Below, in pieces: positions 17,239 through 27,631 of a stretch of DNA of 64,000 nt (the first letter of the stretch is position 1; the number at the start of each line of letters is the position of its first letter). The DNA lies in NCBI RefSeq assembly GCF_003952165.1, contig NZ_RXFT01000001.1, forward strand, positions 930,001 through 994,000, read 5' to 3'. A program made the position numbers and the translations under genes. Under the pieces are notes generated by a model. That model worked only from the letters and a program-made list of their open reading frames with translations, was not told where the DNA came from and did not search any database. Source of the stretch: Variovorax guangxiensis. Its GTDB lineage: Bacteria; Pseudomonadota; Gammaproteobacteria; Burkholderiales; Burkholderiaceae_C.

Positions 17239-18457
17239 ATGAAGAGCCGCTGGCTGCCCTTCGAATGGATCGTGGCGATCCGCTTCCTGCGCGAGGGGCG
17301 GATGCAGACGCTTTTCATCGTGGCCGGCATCGCGATCGGGGTGGCGGTGATCGTGTTCATGTCGGCGCTGCTCACCGGACTGCAATCCAACTTCATCCGC
17401 CGCGTGCTCACGGCGCAGTCGCACATCCAGCTGCTGCCGCCGAAGGAGGTGGCGCGCGCGCTCGGGGCGGCGGACGCGCTGGAAGACGCCGTGGTGCAGG
17501 CGCCGCTGCAAAGGCTCAAGTCGATCGACCAGTGGCAGTCGGTCGCGGCGCAGGTACGCGCCATGCCGGGCGTGGAGGTCGTCTCGCCCACGGCGAGCGG
17601 CTCCGCGCTCGCGATCCGGGGCGAGGCGAGCCGTGCCGTCTCTGTCAACGGCATCGATCCGGCGCAGTACTTCCTCATCGTGGCATTGCCCGAGAAGATC
17701 GTGCGTGGCAGCACGCGCCTCACGCCGGGCGACATCCTGATCGGCACCGACCTGGCGAGCGACCTGGGCGTGGGCATCGGCGACAAGCTGCGGGTGTCGT
17801 CGGCCAGCGGCGGCAACCAGACGCTCATGGTGACCGGCCTCTTCGACCTCGGCAGCAAGCCCGCCAACCAGCGCACCACCTTCGTGGCACTGCGCACGGC
17901 ACAGAGCCTGCTGGGCCTCGTGGGCGGCGTCTCCAGCCTCGAAGTGAAGGTGAGGGACATCTACGCCGCCGACGTGATCGCGCAGCGCATCACCGCGGGC
18001 ACCGGCGTGGAGGCCGACAGCTGGATCGCCACCAACGCGCAGTTCTTCACGGCGGTGCAGGCGCAGAAGACTTCGAACACCACCATCCGCTTCTTCGTCG
18101 GCCTGTCGGTGGCCTTCGGCATCGCGAGCGTGCTGGTGGTTTCGGTCGTGCAGAAGTCGCGGGAGATCGGCATCCTGCGCGCGATGGGCATCTCGCGCGG
18201 CCAGGTGCTGCGGGTCTTCCTGCTGCAGGGCGGGCTTCTGGGGCTGCTCGGTTCCCTGGGCGGTGCGGGCATGGGCTTGGTGGCGCTGCTGCTGTGGCAG
18301 CGCTATGCACTCAACCCCGACGGCACGCCGCTCTTTCCGCTGGCCATCGAGCCGGGTCTTTTCGTGGCTTCGCTGCTGCTGGCCACGCTGACAGGGCTGG
18401 TGGCGGCGTTCGCGCCGGCGCTGCGAGCGGCGCGTCTCGACCCGGTGGTGGCGATCC

Positions 18458-18465
<8 letters not shown>
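17239..18465 (+). CDS. MacB/LolC-type ABC transporter permease (FtsX domain)
   Basis: The 408-residue permease has an N-terminal membrane helix (about 22-45), a large periplasmic MacB-PCD-like region (about 50-270) and three C-terminal helices (about 275-405) of the FtsX fold, with the conserved [18 protein letters not shown] turn. Unlike MacB, the ATPase is encoded separately, as in the LolCDE or devBCA arrangement. It is 20 bases downstream of the fusion protein gene and overlaps the ATPase gene by 8 bases. The substrate is unknown; a lipid, peptide or siderophore export role are all possible for this architecture. Confidence 0.88.
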
Positions 18466-19137
<672 letters not shown>

Positions 19138-19141
<4 letters not shown>

Positions 19142-19151
19142 TGCACGTCAA
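19138..19151 (+). promoter_or_regulatory. FNR/FixK-type box TTGAT-GCAC-GTCAA
   Basis: TTGATGCACGTCAA is identical to the box at 30701. It overlaps the stop of the ABC ATPase gene and would start transcription near 19186, 59 bases before the GTG of the USP gene. Confidence 0.65.
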
Positions 19152-19244
19152 TCCGGAGGCCGCGCGGATGCCCAGAATGGATGCGTGAAGAGCGGGCAGG
19201 CATCGATGTTGCAGACGCAGCCTTGCCCGGCAAGGAGCCATCCC

Positions 19245-19700
19245 GTGTACCGACGAATACTCGTTCCCATAGACGGCAGCCCGGCATCGGCCCAGGGCAT
19301 CGAGGAAGCGATCCGCCTCGCCAGGCCGATGAGAAGCCGGGTGCGGCTGCTCCACGCCATCGACGATCTCTCGGTTTCGCGTGCCGGCTATGCCCACGAC
19401 AGGTCGCAGCAGCTGCGCGAAGAAGCCTCGCGCATGCTCGCCCGCAGCGCCGAGCGAGTCCGTTCGGCCGGGGTCGAGGTCGACACCGTGCTCTACAACG
19501 AAACGGACGGCACCGTGGCCAGCCTCGTCGCGGACGAGGCGCGTGGCTGGCATGCCGACCTGATCATTGCCGGCACCCGAGGCCGGCGCGGCCTCGGGCA
19601 GCTGCTGCTCGGAAGCAGCACGGAGCGGATCGTGCGCGGCTCCAGTGTTCCCGTGCTGCTGGTGCATGCGGCCGTGGGCGAGCAGGCGACCGCCGGGTAG
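19245..19700 (+). CDS. Universal stress protein, single domain, GTG start
   Basis: The 151-residue protein has ILVPIDGSPAS near the start and LIIAGTRGRRGLGQLLLGSS, the intact G-x2-G-x9-GS nucleotide loop. The GTG at 19245 is chosen because AAGGAG sits 7 bases upstream. An in-frame ATG at 19185 would begin at or before the transcription start predicted from the box at 19138 and adds 20 residues unlike other USPs. The gene is convergent with the sulfur-transport gene at 19703. Confidence 0.87.
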   Translation: MYRRILVPIDGSPASAQGIEEAIRLARPMRSRVRLLHAIDDLSVSRAGYAHDRSQQLREEASRMLARSAERVRSAGVEVDTVLYNETDGTVASLVADEARGWHADLIIAGTRGRRGLGQLLLGSSTERIVRGSSVPVLLVHAAVGEQATAG

Positions 19701-19702
19701 CG

Positions 19703-20125
19703 TCAGGACTGTCGACCGCGGCGCTCGACGAGTTCGAAGATGCCCATGCCCGCGAGCATCGCGAGCACGAAGACAAGGGCCTTGGCTTCGCCCATGCCCA
19801 GCGCGACGAGGCCCGGGCCGGGGCAGAGACCCGCGATGCCCCAGCCCACGCCGACGACCACGCTGCCGACGACCAGGCGCCGGTCGATCTCGCGTGAGGA
19901 CGGCAGGCGCATCGCCGCGCCCAGCAGGGACATGCTGCGCCGCCTTGCCGCCAGGAACGCGACCGACCCGACGGCGATGGCGCCCGCCATGACGAAGGCC
20001 AGGGACGGGTCCCAGTGGCCGGCGAGATCCAGGAAGCCGAGCACCTTGGCCGGATTGGCCATGCCCGAGACGATGAGGCCGAGCCCGAAGACGAGTCCGG
20101 AGAGCAGCGAGGCGAGGGCGATCAT
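19703..20125 (-). CDS. YeeE/YedE-related membrane protein (DUF6691 type)
   Basis: The 140-residue protein has four membrane helices and the family motif GIAGLCPGPGLVALG; an N-terminal segment reads GLGLIVSGMANPAKVLGFLD. With the neighbouring half (20136) it forms a two-piece YeeE/YedE-type transporter, a family linked to uptake of thiosulfate or other sulfur species. It starts 10 bases after that gene's stop. Context with BigR and a persulfide dioxygenase supports sulfane-sulfur handling. Confidence 0.85.
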   Translation of the reverse strand: MIALASLLSGLVFGLGLIVSGMANPAKVLGFLDLAGHWDPSLAFVMAGAIAVGSVAFLAARRRSMSLLGAAMRLPSSREIDRRLVVGSVVVGVGWGIAGLCPGPGLVALGMGEAKALVFVLAMLAGMGIFELVERRGRQS

Positions 20126-20135
20126 GGCGTTCTCC

Positions 20136-20573
20136 TCAGATGCCGAGCAGATGGCGCACCACGAACACCGTGGCGAAGCCCGCGCCCATGAACGATATGG
20201 TCGCCACGAACGAGCGCGGCGACAGGCGGGAGAGGCCGCAGACACCGTGGCCGCTGGTGCAGCCGGAGCCGTAGCGCGTGCCCAGGCCGACGAGCAGGCC
20301 GGCCAGCACCAGCGTGCCGTAGCCGGCATCGATCTGCGGGCGGGGCAGTACCGCGAAGAGCAGGTAGAGCGACGGCGCGCCCACGAGCCCAAGCAAGAAG
20401 GCGGCGCGCCAGCCGATGTCGCCCTTCGAGGGCCTCAGCAGGCCCCCGAGCACGCCGCTGATGCCCGCGATGCGTCCGTTGAGCAGCACGAACATTGCTG
20501 CGGCGATGCCGATGAGCGCGCCTCCTGCCAGCGAGGCGAGGGGCGTGAAGTGGTTCCAGTCGATGGACATCAT
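20136..20573 (-). CDS. YeeE/YedE family sulfur transport protein
   Basis: The 145-residue protein has four predicted membrane helices and the conserved cysteine motif GSGCTSGHGVCGL, which relays thiosulfate in characterised YeeE proteins. Its ATG overlaps the regulator's stop (ATGA), and it precedes the DUF6691 half by 10 bases, so bigR-yeeE-DUF6691 is one leftward operon. Confidence 0.87.
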   Translation of the reverse strand: MMSIDWNHFTPLASLAGGALIGIAAAMFVLLNGRIAGISGVLGGLLRPSKGDIGWRAAFLLGLVGAPSLYLLFAVLPRPQIDAGYGTLVLAGLLVGLGTRYGSGCTSGHGVCGLSRLSPRSFVATISFMGAGFATVFVVRHLLGI

Positions 20574-20893
20574 TTCTCCGGGGGGCAGTAGAGGCGATAG
20601 AGCACGCGGAGGATCTCCATGAGCGCCGGGTCGGTCACGCTGTAGAAGATGTTCTTGCCTTCGCGGCGGGTGTCGACCACGCCTTCGTTGCGCAGCACGC
20701 CCAGTTGCTGCGACAGCGTGGGCTGGTGGATGCCGAGCGTTTCCTCGAGGTCGCTGACGCACATCTCGCCCTGCGAGAGCTGGCACAGCAGCAGCAGCCG
20801 GTCTTCATTGGCCAGCAGCTTGAGTGCCGTGACCGCCTTGCCAGCGGCACCGCGCAGCATTTGGGGATCGATGGCGAGGGAGGATTTCTTCAC
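20570..20893 (-). CDS. bigR: BigR/SqrR-like ArsR-family repressor
   Basis: The winged-HTH protein (107 residues from the GTG at 20893) has the ArsR recognition segment IHQPTLSQQLGVLRNEGVV. Two cysteines, Cys37 (LLLLCQL) and Cys103 (RLYCPPE), have the same 66-residue spacing as the redox pair of BigR (Cys42 and Cys108), which forms a disulfide or polysulfide bridge on exposure to sulfane sulfur and releases DNA. The start is uncertain: GTG 20893 gives a normal ArsR N-terminus, ATG 20860 is possible, and ATG 20962 or 21010 would run through the AT-rich operator. It is divergent from the persulfide dioxygenase gene, the classic bigR-blh arrangement. Confidence 0.85.
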   Translation of the reverse strand: MKKSSLAIDPQMLRGAAGKAVTALKLLANEDRLLLLCQLSQGEMCVSDLEETLGIHQPTLSQQLGVLRNEGVVDTRREGKNIFYSVTDPALMEILRVLYRLYCPPEK

Positions 20894-20917
20894 GGGACGG
20901 GTTGACGTTTTCGATTT

Positions 20918-20942
20918 CAATATTATATTTAAATATATATTG
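20918..20942. promoter_or_regulatory. AT-rich near-palindrome, likely BigR operator
   Basis: A 25-base, almost wholly A/T element centred on TTTAAA, with ends CAATAT and TATTG and one extra base in the left arm. It stands out sharply from the high-GC surroundings and lies between the divergent regulator and persulfide dioxygenase genes. BigR-type repressors bind AT-rich palindromes at this position. Confidence 0.7.
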
Positions 20943-20960
20943 TTTGTCTCGGGAACCGCC

Positions 20961-21854
20961 ATGACCTCACGCACCACGATCCAGGGCTTTTTCGATCCCG
21001 CCACGGGCACGGTGTCCTATGTGGTGTGGGAGCACGCGGGCAGGCACGCTGCGGTCATCGATCCGGTGCTCGACTACGACTTCAGGTCGGGCCACACCGG
21101 CACCGCCTCGGCCGACAGGCTGCTGGCCTACCTGCGCGAGCACGCGCTGCAGCTCGACTGGATCCTGGAGACGCACGCGCATGCCGACCACCTGTCCGGC
21201 GCGCGCCACGTGCAGCAGCATGCAGGCGGAAAGATCGCCATCGGCGAGAACATCCGCGTGGTCCAGTCGACCTTCGGCAAGCTCTTCAACTTCGAGCGCG
21301 CCTTCCTGCCCGACGGAAGCCAGTTCGACCACCTGTTCAGGGACGGCGAAGTCTTCAGCATCGGCGAAGTGGAAGCCACCGCCTTGCTGGTGCCTGGCCA
21401 TACGCCCGCGGACATGGCCTACCTGGTCGATGGCGCCGTCTTCGTCGGCGACACGCTCTTCATGCCCGACCTCGGCAGCGCACGCGCCGACTTCCCCGGC
21501 GGCGACGCCCGCCAGCTCTACGAGTCGATGCGCAGGCTGCTGGAGCTGCCGCCCGACACCGCCATGTACGTCTGCCACGACTATCCGCCGCCATCGAGGC
21601 AGGCCAGCTGGCAGACCACGGTGGCGCAGCAGCGTGCCCACAACATCCACGTGCGCGACGGCATCGGCGCCGACGAGTTCGTGGCGATGCGAACCGCGCG
21701 CGACGCGACGCTGGACGTGCCCACGCTGATCCTGCCGTCGATCCAGGTGAACGTGCGCGGCGGCCGGCTCCCGCCTGCCGACGACAACGGCGTCGCGTAC
21801 CTGCGCATCCCGGTGGATGCGCTTGCCGTGCAGCGGCGCCCGGCGGGCGGATAA
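20961..21854 (+). CDS. blh: Persulfide dioxygenase-like metallo-beta-lactamase-fold protein (Blh/ETHE1 group)
   Basis: The 297-residue protein has the metal-binding THAHADH (71-77), then GHTPADMAYLV, GDTLFMPDLGSARADFPGGD and CHDYPP. These match ETHE1/Blh enzymes, which oxidise glutathione persulfide to sulfite using mononuclear iron. The unit is divergently controlled with bigR through the AT-rich palindrome. It would detoxify sulfide-derived sulfane sulfur. No rhodanese domain is fused to it. Confidence 0.88.
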   Translation: MTSRTTIQGFFDPATGTVSYVVWEHAGRHAAVIDPVLDYDFRSGHTGTASADRLLAYLREHALQLDWILETHAHADHLSGARHVQQHAGGKIAIGENIRVVQSTFGKLFNFERAFLPDGSQFDHLFRDGEVFSIGEVEATALLVPGHTPADMAYLVDGAVFVGDTLFMPDLGSARADFPGGDARQLYESMRRLLELPPDTAMYVCHDYPPPSRQASWQTTVAQQRAHNIHVRDGIGADEFVAMRTARDATLDVPTLILPSIQVNVRGGRLPPADDNGVAYLRIPVDALAVQRRPAGG

Positions 21855-21863
21855 CCGGTTGGC

Positions 21864-23840
21864 TCAGTGCGTCTCGGTCAGCTGATCGAGGATCGCCGGG
21901 TTCTCCAGCGTCGACACGTCCTGTGCGATCGCCTCTCCCCTGGCGACCGAGCGCAGCAGGCGGCGCATGATCTTGCCGCTACGCGTCTTGGGCAGATTGT
22001 CGGCGAAGCGGATCTCCCTGGGCTTGGCGATGGGGCCGATCTCCTTGCCGATCCATGCGCGCAATTCGGCGGCCAGGCGGTCTCCTTCCTTGCCCGCAGG
22101 GCGCGGCTGCTTGAGCACCACGAACGCGCAGATCGCCTCGCCCGTGGTCTCGTCGGGCCGGCCGACCACTGCGGCCTCGGCCACCAGCGCGGTGCATGCC
22201 ACGAGCGCCGATTCGATTTCCATCGTGCCCATGCGGTGCCCGCTGACGTTGAGCACGTCGTCGATGCGACCTCCGATGGTGAAGTAGCGCGTGAGCCTGT
22301 CGCGCGCGGCGCCGTCGCCCGCCAGGTAATAGCCGCGCAGCTCCGGCGGAAAGTAGCTCGAGCGGTAGCGCGCGTCGTCGCCCCACACCGCGCGGATCAT
22401 GCTCGGCCATGGCTTCTTGATGACGAGCAGGCCGCTCTCGCCGTCGGGCACGTCGTTGCCGGTCTCGTCGACGATGGCCGCCGCGATGCCAGGGAAGGGC
22501 AGGGTGCAGGACCCCGGCACGAGATCGGTGGCGCCGGGCAGCGGCGTGATCATGTGGCCGCCTGTCTCGGTCTGCCACCAGGTGTCGAGCACCGGGCAGC
22601 GGCCGCCGCCCACGTGCTGGCGATACCACTCCCAGGCGGCCGGATTGATCGGCTCGCCCACCGAGCCCAGCACGCGCAGGCTGCCGAGGTCATGGCGATC
22701 GGGGTGCACGGCCGGGTTGCCCTCGGCCGCCTTGATCAGCGACCGGATGGCGGTGGGCGCCGTGTAGAACACCGTGACGCGGTGCCGCTCGATCATCTGC
22801 CAGAAGCGTCCCGCGTCGGGGTAGGTGGGCACGCCCTCGAACACCACCTGCGTCGCACCGATGGCCAGCGGCCCATAGGCGATGTAGGTGTGGCCCGTGA
22901 CCCAGCCGATGTCCGCCGTGCACCAGAACACGTCGTCGTCGTGCATGTCGAAGGTCCACTTGGTGGTGAGCGCCGCGTGCAGCAGATAGCCGCCGCTGCA
23001 GTGCTGCACGCCCTTGGGCTTGCCGGTGGAGCCCGAGGTGTAGAGCAGGAACAGCGGGTGCTCGGCGCCGACCCATTCGGGCTCGCAGCTGTCGCCCTGG
23101 GCCTGCGTGATCTCGTGCATCCACACGTCGCGCGCTGTCCACTCGATGGGCTCGCCCGTGCGCCGATGGACGACGACCGAGCGCACCGCCTCGCAGCCGC
23201 CGAGCGCGAGCGCCTCGTCGACCAGCGCCTTCAGCGGCAGTCGCTTGCCCCCGCGGACCTGCTGGTCGGCGGTGACGACCACCGTGGCGCCGGTGTCGGC
23301 GACGCGGTCGCGCAGCGCATGCGCGGAGAAGCCGCCGAACACCACGGAATGCACCGCGCCCAGCCGCGCGCAGGCCTGCATCGCCACGACGCCCTCGACC
23401 GACATCGGCATGTAGATGACCACGCGGTCGCCCTTGCGCACGCCGAGCGACTTCAGTGCATTGGCCATGCGGCAGGTCTGCGCCAGCAGCTGCGCATAGG
23501 TGGTGCGCGTGACCTGCCCGTCGTCCGACTCGAAGACGATCGCCACCTTGTCGCCCCGGCCAGCGGCCACCTGGCGGTCCAGGCAGTTCCATGAGACGTT
23601 GAGCGTGCCGTCCTCGAACCACCTGTAGTGCGGTGCGTCGCTGCTGTCCAGCGTCCTGGTGAAAGGCGTCTTCCAGCCGACGAACTCGCGCGCCAGGCGC
23701 GCCCAGTAGCTCTCGTGGTCGGCTTCCGCCTCGGCCACCAGCGCGTCGTAGGCGGCGCGGCCTGCGACGTGGGCGGTGCGGGAGAGCGCCTGTGGCGGCG
23801 CATAGGTGGGCAGGCGGGGCTGCGGATCGGGAGCGTTCAT
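21864..23840 (-). CDS. acsA: Acetyl-CoA/propionyl-CoA synthetase (AMP-forming)
   Basis: The 658-residue protein is full length for Acs. It activates acetate to acetyl-CoA via acetyl-adenylate. Visible motifs are [32 protein letters not shown] and the acetylatable-lysine motif [11 protein letters not shown] near the C-terminus. The ATG at 23840 has AAGGA about 8 bases upstream; a longer reading is not supported. It is divergent from the DUF485-actP pair, with a palindrome midway. Regulation of the lysine by acetylation is known for the family, and a Pat-like acetyltransferase is encoded at 27975. Confidence 0.93.
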   Translation of the reverse strand: MNAPDPQPRLPTYAPPQALSRTAHVAGRAAYDALVAEAEADHESYWARLAREFVGWKTPFTRTLDSSDAPHYRWFEDGTLNVSWNCLDRQVAAGRGDKVAIVFESDDGQVTRTTYAQLLAQTCRMANALKSLGVRKGDRVVIYMPMSVEGVVAMQACARLGAVHSVVFGGFSAHALRDRVADTGATVVVTADQQVRGGKRLPLKALVDEALALGGCEAVRSVVVHRRTGEPIEWTARDVWMHEITQAQGDSCEPEWVGAEHPLFLLYTSGSTGKPKGVQHCSGGYLLHAALTTKWTFDMHDDDVFWCTADIGWVTGHTYIAYGPLAIGATQVVFEGVPTYPDAGRFWQMIERHRVTVFYTAPTAIRSLIKAAEGNPAVHPDRHDLGSLRVLGSVGEPINPAAWEWYRQHVGGGRCPVLDTWWQTETGGHMITPLPGATDLVPGSCTLPFPGIAAAIVDETGNDVPDGESGLLVIKKPWPSMIRAVWGDDARYRSSYFPPELRGYYLAGDGAARDRLTRYFTIGGRIDDVLNVSGHRMGTMEIESALVACTALVAEAAVVGRPDETTGEAICAFVVLKQPRPAGKEGDRLAAELRAWIGKEIGPIAKPREIRFADNLPKTRSGKIMRRLLRSVARGEAIAQDVSTLENPAILDQLTETH

Positions 23841-23892
23841 GTCTCGTGTCCTTCTGAAGGTTGCGAGATCTTGCCGGCGCACGACGGGAAAA

Positions 23893-23910
23893 GCTTGCGC
23901 CAGCGCAAGC
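23893..23910. promoter_or_regulatory. Perfect palindrome with TTGCG-CCAG-CGCAA core
   Basis: Eight-base arms GCTTGCGC/GCGCAAGC around CA. The core (23895-23908) has the FNR-box spacing but two TTGCG half-sites. Its centre is 61.5 bases from both flanking ATGs (23840 and 23963), which gives identical predicted 20-base leaders on each side. Confidence 0.6.
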
Positions 23911-23962
23911 CTCGCGCCGGTGCGTGCGTTCCTAATCCGCCCATCGCAAACAAGGAGACTCC

Positions 23963-24280
23963 ATGGAAGACGACCTGGCCGCGCGCATCGCCGCCCACCC
24001 CAAGTACCAGCAACTCAAGCGCCGGCGCGACCGCTTCGGCTGGACACTCGCGGTGCTGATGCTCGCCGCGTACTACGGCTTCGTGCTGTTGGTGGCCTTC
24101 GACAAGGAATTCCTGGCGCGGCGCATCGGCGACGGCGTCATGACCCTGGGCATGCCGCTCGGCTTCGGCGTGATCGTGTTCACCGTGGCGATCACCGCCT
24201 ACTACGTGCGCCGTGCGAACGCCGAGTTCGACGCGCTCTCCGATGCGGTGGTCAAGGCCGTGAAGGGGAACAAGCCATGA
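23963..24280 (+). CDS. yjcH: DUF485 membrane protein (YjcH type)
   Basis: The 105-residue protein has two membrane helices (about 28-50 and 62-85) and the family look [16 protein letters not shown]. Members are nearly always encoded just before actP acetate permeases, as here, and are thought to be an accessory component. An AAGGAG site lies 6 bases before the ATG. Its stop overlaps the symporter ATG (ATGA). Confidence 0.92.
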   Translation: MEDDLAARIAAHPKYQQLKRRRDRFGWTLAVLMLAAYYGFVLLVAFDKEFLARRIGDGVMTLGMPLGFGVIVFTVAITAYYVRRANAEFDALSDAVVKAVKGNKP

Positions 24281-26013
24281 GCCTGCGTTCCTCGACCATC
24301 CTGCGTGCGCGATCCGCAGCGGTTTTCTGTGCACTGTCGGCCCTCGGTGCGGCGGCTCTCGCGGCCGGCGCCGACATGGGCCAGCTGCAGAAGCAGGCCA
24401 CCAACTGGACCGCCATCGGCATGTTCGGCCTCTTCGTGGTGGCGACCCTCTTCATCACCAAGTGGGCTGCGGCGCGCACCCGCTCGGCGTCCGACTTCTA
24501 CACGGCCGGCGGCGGCATCACGGGTTTCCAGAACGGGCTCGCCATCGCCGGCGACTACATGTCGGCGGCGTCGTTCCTCGGCATCTCGGCGGCGGTGATG
24601 GCTTCGGGCTACGACGGGCTGATCTACTCCATCGGCTTCCTCGTGGGCTGGCCGGTCATCACCTTCCTGATGGCGGAGCGGCTGCGCAACCTCGGCAAGT
24701 TCACCTTCGCCGACGTGGCGGCCTTTCGCTTCGCGCAGACGCCGGTGCGCATCTTCGCGGCCTCCGGCACGCTCGTGGTGGTCGCGTTCTACCTGATCGC
24801 GCAGATGGTGGGCGCGGGGCAGCTGATCAAGCTGCTTTTCGGCCTCGAGTACTGGGTGGCGGTGGTCATCGTCGGCTCGCTGATGATGGTGTACGTGCTC
24901 TTCGGCGGCATGACGGCCACGACCTGGGTGCAGATCATCAAGGCCGGCCTGCTGCTGGGCGGCGCGAGCTTCATGGCGATCTCTGTGCTCTGGCACTTCG
25001 GCTTCAGCCCCGAGGCGATGTTCGCGGGCGCAGTCAAGGTCAAGACCGACCTGGCGCTGAAGGACGGCAAGACCGCCGAGGTGGCCGCGAGCATCGGCCA
25101 GTCGATCATGGGGCCGGGCAATTTCGTGAAGGACCCGATCTCCGCCATCTCCTTCGGCATGGCGCTCATGTTCGGCACGGCCGGGCTGCCGCACATCCTG
25201 ATGCGCTTCTTCACCGTGCCCAGCGCGAAGGAAGCGCGCAAGTCGGTCATGTGGGCGACCGGATGGATCGGCTACTTCTACCTGCTGACCTTCATCATCG
25301 GCTTCGGCGCCATCACCTTCGTGCTGACGAATCCGGACTTCCTCGACGCCAAGGGCCTGCTCAGGGGCGGCGGCAACATGGCGGCGATCCACCTGGCGAG
25401 CGCAGTGGGCGGCAACGTGTTCCTCGGCTTCATCTCGGCCGTGGCCTTTGCCACGATCCTGGCCGTGGTGGCGGGCCTCACGCTCTCGGGCGCCTCGGCC
25501 GTCTCGCACGACCTGTACGCCACCGTCATCAGGAAGGGCGACGCGGGCAGCGCGGCCGAGCTGCGGGTGTCCAGGATCACCACGCTCGCGCTCGGCGCGC
25601 TCGCGGTACTGCTGGGCATCGTTTTCGAGAAGCAGAACATCGCCTTCATGGTGTCGCTGGCCTTCGCCATCGCAGCCTCGGCCAACTTCCCGGTGCTCTT
25701 CATGTCGGTGCTCTGGAAGGGCTGCACCACGCGCGGGGCGGTGATCGGCGGCTTCCTCGGGCTGGTGTCCTCCGTGGCTCTCACGGTGGTGTCGCCCTCG
25801 GTGTGGGAGGCCACCTTCGGCAACCCGGCCGGTTCCTCGCTGTTCCCGTACACCTCGCCGTGCCTGTTCTCGATGAGCATCGCCTTCGTGGGCATCTGGC
25901 TGTTCTCGGTGCTCGACCGCAGCGCGCGTGCGCAGGTCGACCGGGGCGGCTTCCTGGCGCAGCAGGTGCGTTCGGAAACCGGCATCGGCGCGCACGGTCC
26001 GAGCGGGCACTGA
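24277..26013 (+). CDS. actP: Cation/acetate symporter
   Basis: The 578-residue sodium:solute symporter has an N-terminal signal-like segment and about 13 membrane helices. Family motifs include [20 protein letters not shown] (20 residues) and [12 protein letters not shown]. It imports acetate or other short carboxylates with a cation. Coupled to yjcH by an ATGA overlap and divergent from acsA, it forms an acetate scavenging unit. Confidence 0.93.
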   Translation: MSLRSSTILRARSAAVFCALSALGAAALAAGADMGQLQKQATNWTAIGMFGLFVVATLFITKWAAARTRSASDFYTAGGGITGFQNGLAIAGDYMSAASFLGISAAVMASGYDGLIYSIGFLVGWPVITFLMAERLRNLGKFTFADVAAFRFAQTPVRIFAASGTLVVVAFYLIAQMVGAGQLIKLLFGLEYWVAVVIVGSLMMVYVLFGGMTATTWVQIIKAGLLLGGASFMAISVLWHFGFSPEAMFAGAVKVKTDLALKDGKTAEVAASIGQSIMGPGNFVKDPISAISFGMALMFGTAGLPHILMRFFTVPSAKEARKSVMWATGWIGYFYLLTFIIGFGAITFVLTNPDFLDAKGLLRGGGNMAAIHLASAVGGNVFLGFISAVAFATILAVVAGLTLSGASAVSHDLYATVIRKGDAGSAAELRVSRITTLALGALAVLLGIVFEKQNIAFMVSLAFAIAASANFPVLFMSVLWKGCTTRGAVIGGFLGLVSSVALTVVSPSVWEATFGNPAGSSLFPYTSPCLFSMSIAFVGIWLFSVLDRSARAQVDRGGFLAQQVRSETGIGAHGPSGH

Positions 26014-26023
26014 ACCGGTGTGT

Positions 26024-26041
26024 CGGGCGCGCGGGCGCCCG
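26024..26041. terminator. GC hairpin between convergent genes
   Basis: Arms CGGGCGC (26024-26030) and GCGCCCG (26035-26041) with a four-base loop, 11 bases after the actP stop and before the convergent HDAC-like gene. No T tract; candidate bidirectional terminator. Confidence 0.35.
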
Positions 26042-26064
26042 GCCTTGAGTCCGCGCCACCGGGC

Positions 26065-26991
26065 TCAGTCGGCGCCTATCAGTACCTTGACATGCGCCGC
26101 GGCGCTGCGGGCGAGGGCGCTCAGCGCATAGCCGCCTTCGAGGCACGAGATCACGCGCCCGCCGCAATGGCGCAGCGCCACCTCCATGAGCTGCCGGGTG
26201 ACCCAGGCGTAGTCGTTTTCCACCAGGCCGAGGTTGCCCATGTCGTCCTCCCTGTGCCCGTCGAAGCCCGCCGAGACATACACGAGCTGCGGCGCGAAGG
26301 CTTCGAGCGCCGGCAGCCAGTGCCCGGTGACTGCCGCCCTGAACGCGTCGCCGCCCGAGCGCGAGGGCAGCCCGATGTTCACCATCCGCGGGCCGCTGTC
26401 GTCCTCGCCCGCGAAAGGGTAGATGCCCTTCTCGAAGATCGAGCACATGAGCACGCGTTCGTCGTCGCGGAAGATGTCTGCGCTGCCGTTGCCGTGGTGC
26501 ACGTCGAAGTCGATCAGGGCCACGCGCTTCAGGCCGTGAACGTCCAGCGCGTGGCGGATGCCTACCGCCACGTTGTTGAAGAAGCAGAAGCCCATGGCCG
26601 CGTCACGCGTGGCGTGATGGCCCGGCGGGCGCACGTTGCAGAAGGCGGTGGGCGCCTCGCCGGCCAGCACAAGGTCGGTGGCCAGCACCGCGGCCCCGGC
26701 GGCGCGCAGCGCGGCCTGCAGGGTGTGCGGGTTCATCAGGGTGTCGGGGTCGACGAAGCGATGTCCCTCGGCGGGTGCCATCGCGACGAGTTCGCGCACA
26801 TGCGACATCGTGTGGGCGCGCGCCAACTGGGCTTGCGTGGCAAGCGGGGCGTCGTACGGGGCCATGTAGTCGAGCAGGCCCGCGATCAGCAGACGGTCGT
26901 GGATGGCGGAAAGCCGCTCGGGGCTTTCCGGATGGCCCGCGCCCATGTCGTGGCGCGCGCAGTCTGCGTGGGTGATGTAGGCGCTCAGCAT
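26065..26991 (-). CDS. Histone-deacetylase-family protein (AcuC/acetylpolyamine amidohydrolase type)
   Basis: The 308-residue protein is a class II-like bacterial zinc deacetylase. Visible active-site elements are RPPGHHA (catalytic His pair), DFDVHHGNGS (zinc Asp and His) and SAGFDGHRED (second zinc Asp). Substrates may be acetyl-lysine proteins or acetylated polyamines. Its position downstream of hsp20 (gap about 76 bases) and near acsA and a Pat-like enzyme suggests a protein acetylation cycle, but this is inference. Confidence 0.9.
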   Translation of the reverse strand: MLSAYITHADCARHDMGAGHPESPERLSAIHDRLLIAGLLDYMAPYDAPLATQAQLARAHTMSHVRELVAMAPAEGHRFVDPDTLMNPHTLQAALRAAGAAVLATDLVLAGEAPTAFCNVRPPGHHATRDAAMGFCFFNNVAVGIRHALDVHGLKRVALIDFDVHHGNGSADIFRDDERVLMCSIFEKGIYPFAGEDDSGPRMVNIGLPSRSGGDAFRAAVTGHWLPALEAFAPQLVYVSAGFDGHREDDMGNLGLVENDYAWVTRQLMEVALRHCGGRVISCLEGGYALSALARSAAAHVKVLIGAD

Positions 26992-27067
26992 GCGGGCTCC
27001 TTGCTTCTTCGAAAGCCGGGCGGCCCTCGCGGGGAGCCCGCTGCCGGCGGCGCCGGTCGCGCGACGG

Positions 27068-27493
27068 CTACTGGATCTTCAGCGTGGTGCGGGCCGAGCC
27101 TTCGCGCTTGGGCAGCGTGAGGTGCAGCACGCCGTCCTCGAGCTTCGCCACGGCGGTCTTGTCGTCGACTTCGCTGGCCAGCGAGAAGCCGCGCGACATG
27201 CTGCCGCGATAGGTCTCGCGGACGATGGAGCGGCCTTGCTTCTTTTCCTCGTCCTTCCTGACTTCGGCCGAGATGGAGACGTAGCTGCCGTCGATGGAGA
27301 CGCGCACATCCTCCTTCTTGGCGCCGGGAATCTCGGCGGTGACGAGGTATTCCTTGTCGTTCTCGTCGATGTCGAGCCGGATGTCGGCCGGCAGGTCGGC
27401 CCCGTCGATCAGCTGCAGGGGACGCGCCCAGCGGCGCATCATGTCGGGAAAGAGGTTTTCGATGCGGTCCAGGCGGGACAGTGCGGTGTTCAT
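27068..27493 (-). CDS. Small heat shock protein, Hsp20/alpha-crystallin family
   Basis: The 141-residue protein has an alpha-crystallin domain (about 40-141: DIRLDIDENDKEYLVTAEIPG, read here as separate strands, then GVLHLTLPK at the end). It acts as an ATP-independent holdase. ATG 27493 is chosen over an upstream one because the box at 27556 predicts a 28-base leader to it. It probably leads a two-gene unit with the deacetylase gene. Confidence 0.9.
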   Translation of the reverse strand: MNTALSRLDRIENLFPDMMRRWARPLQLIDGADLPADIRLDIDENDKEYLVTAEIPGAKKEDVRVSIDGSYVSISAEVRKDEEKKQGRSIVRETYRGSMSRGFSLASEVDDKTAVAKLEDGVLHLTLPKREGSARTTLKIQ

Positions 27494-27553
27494 GCGCTTT
27501 GCTCCATGAGTGGGTTGGGGGAGCTTCAATCTAGGCGCTCGCCGCCGGAGTTC

Positions 27554-27577
27554 CGTTGCGCTGGATCAAGCGCAACG
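27554..27577. promoter_or_regulatory. FNR/FixK-type box TTGCG-CTGG-ATCAA inside a 9+6+9 inverted repeat
   Basis: The box (27556-27569) lies within a perfect inverted repeat with arms CGTTGCGCT and AGCGCAACG. The centre is equidistant from both starts, predicting 28-base leaders for hsp20 (27493) and the cytochrome gene (27632). Confidence 0.65.
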
Positions 27578-27631
27578 GCGGTCGCCGCGAGACGATGCGA
27601 TCCATCGTCCACGATCGAAAAGGAGAGCCCC

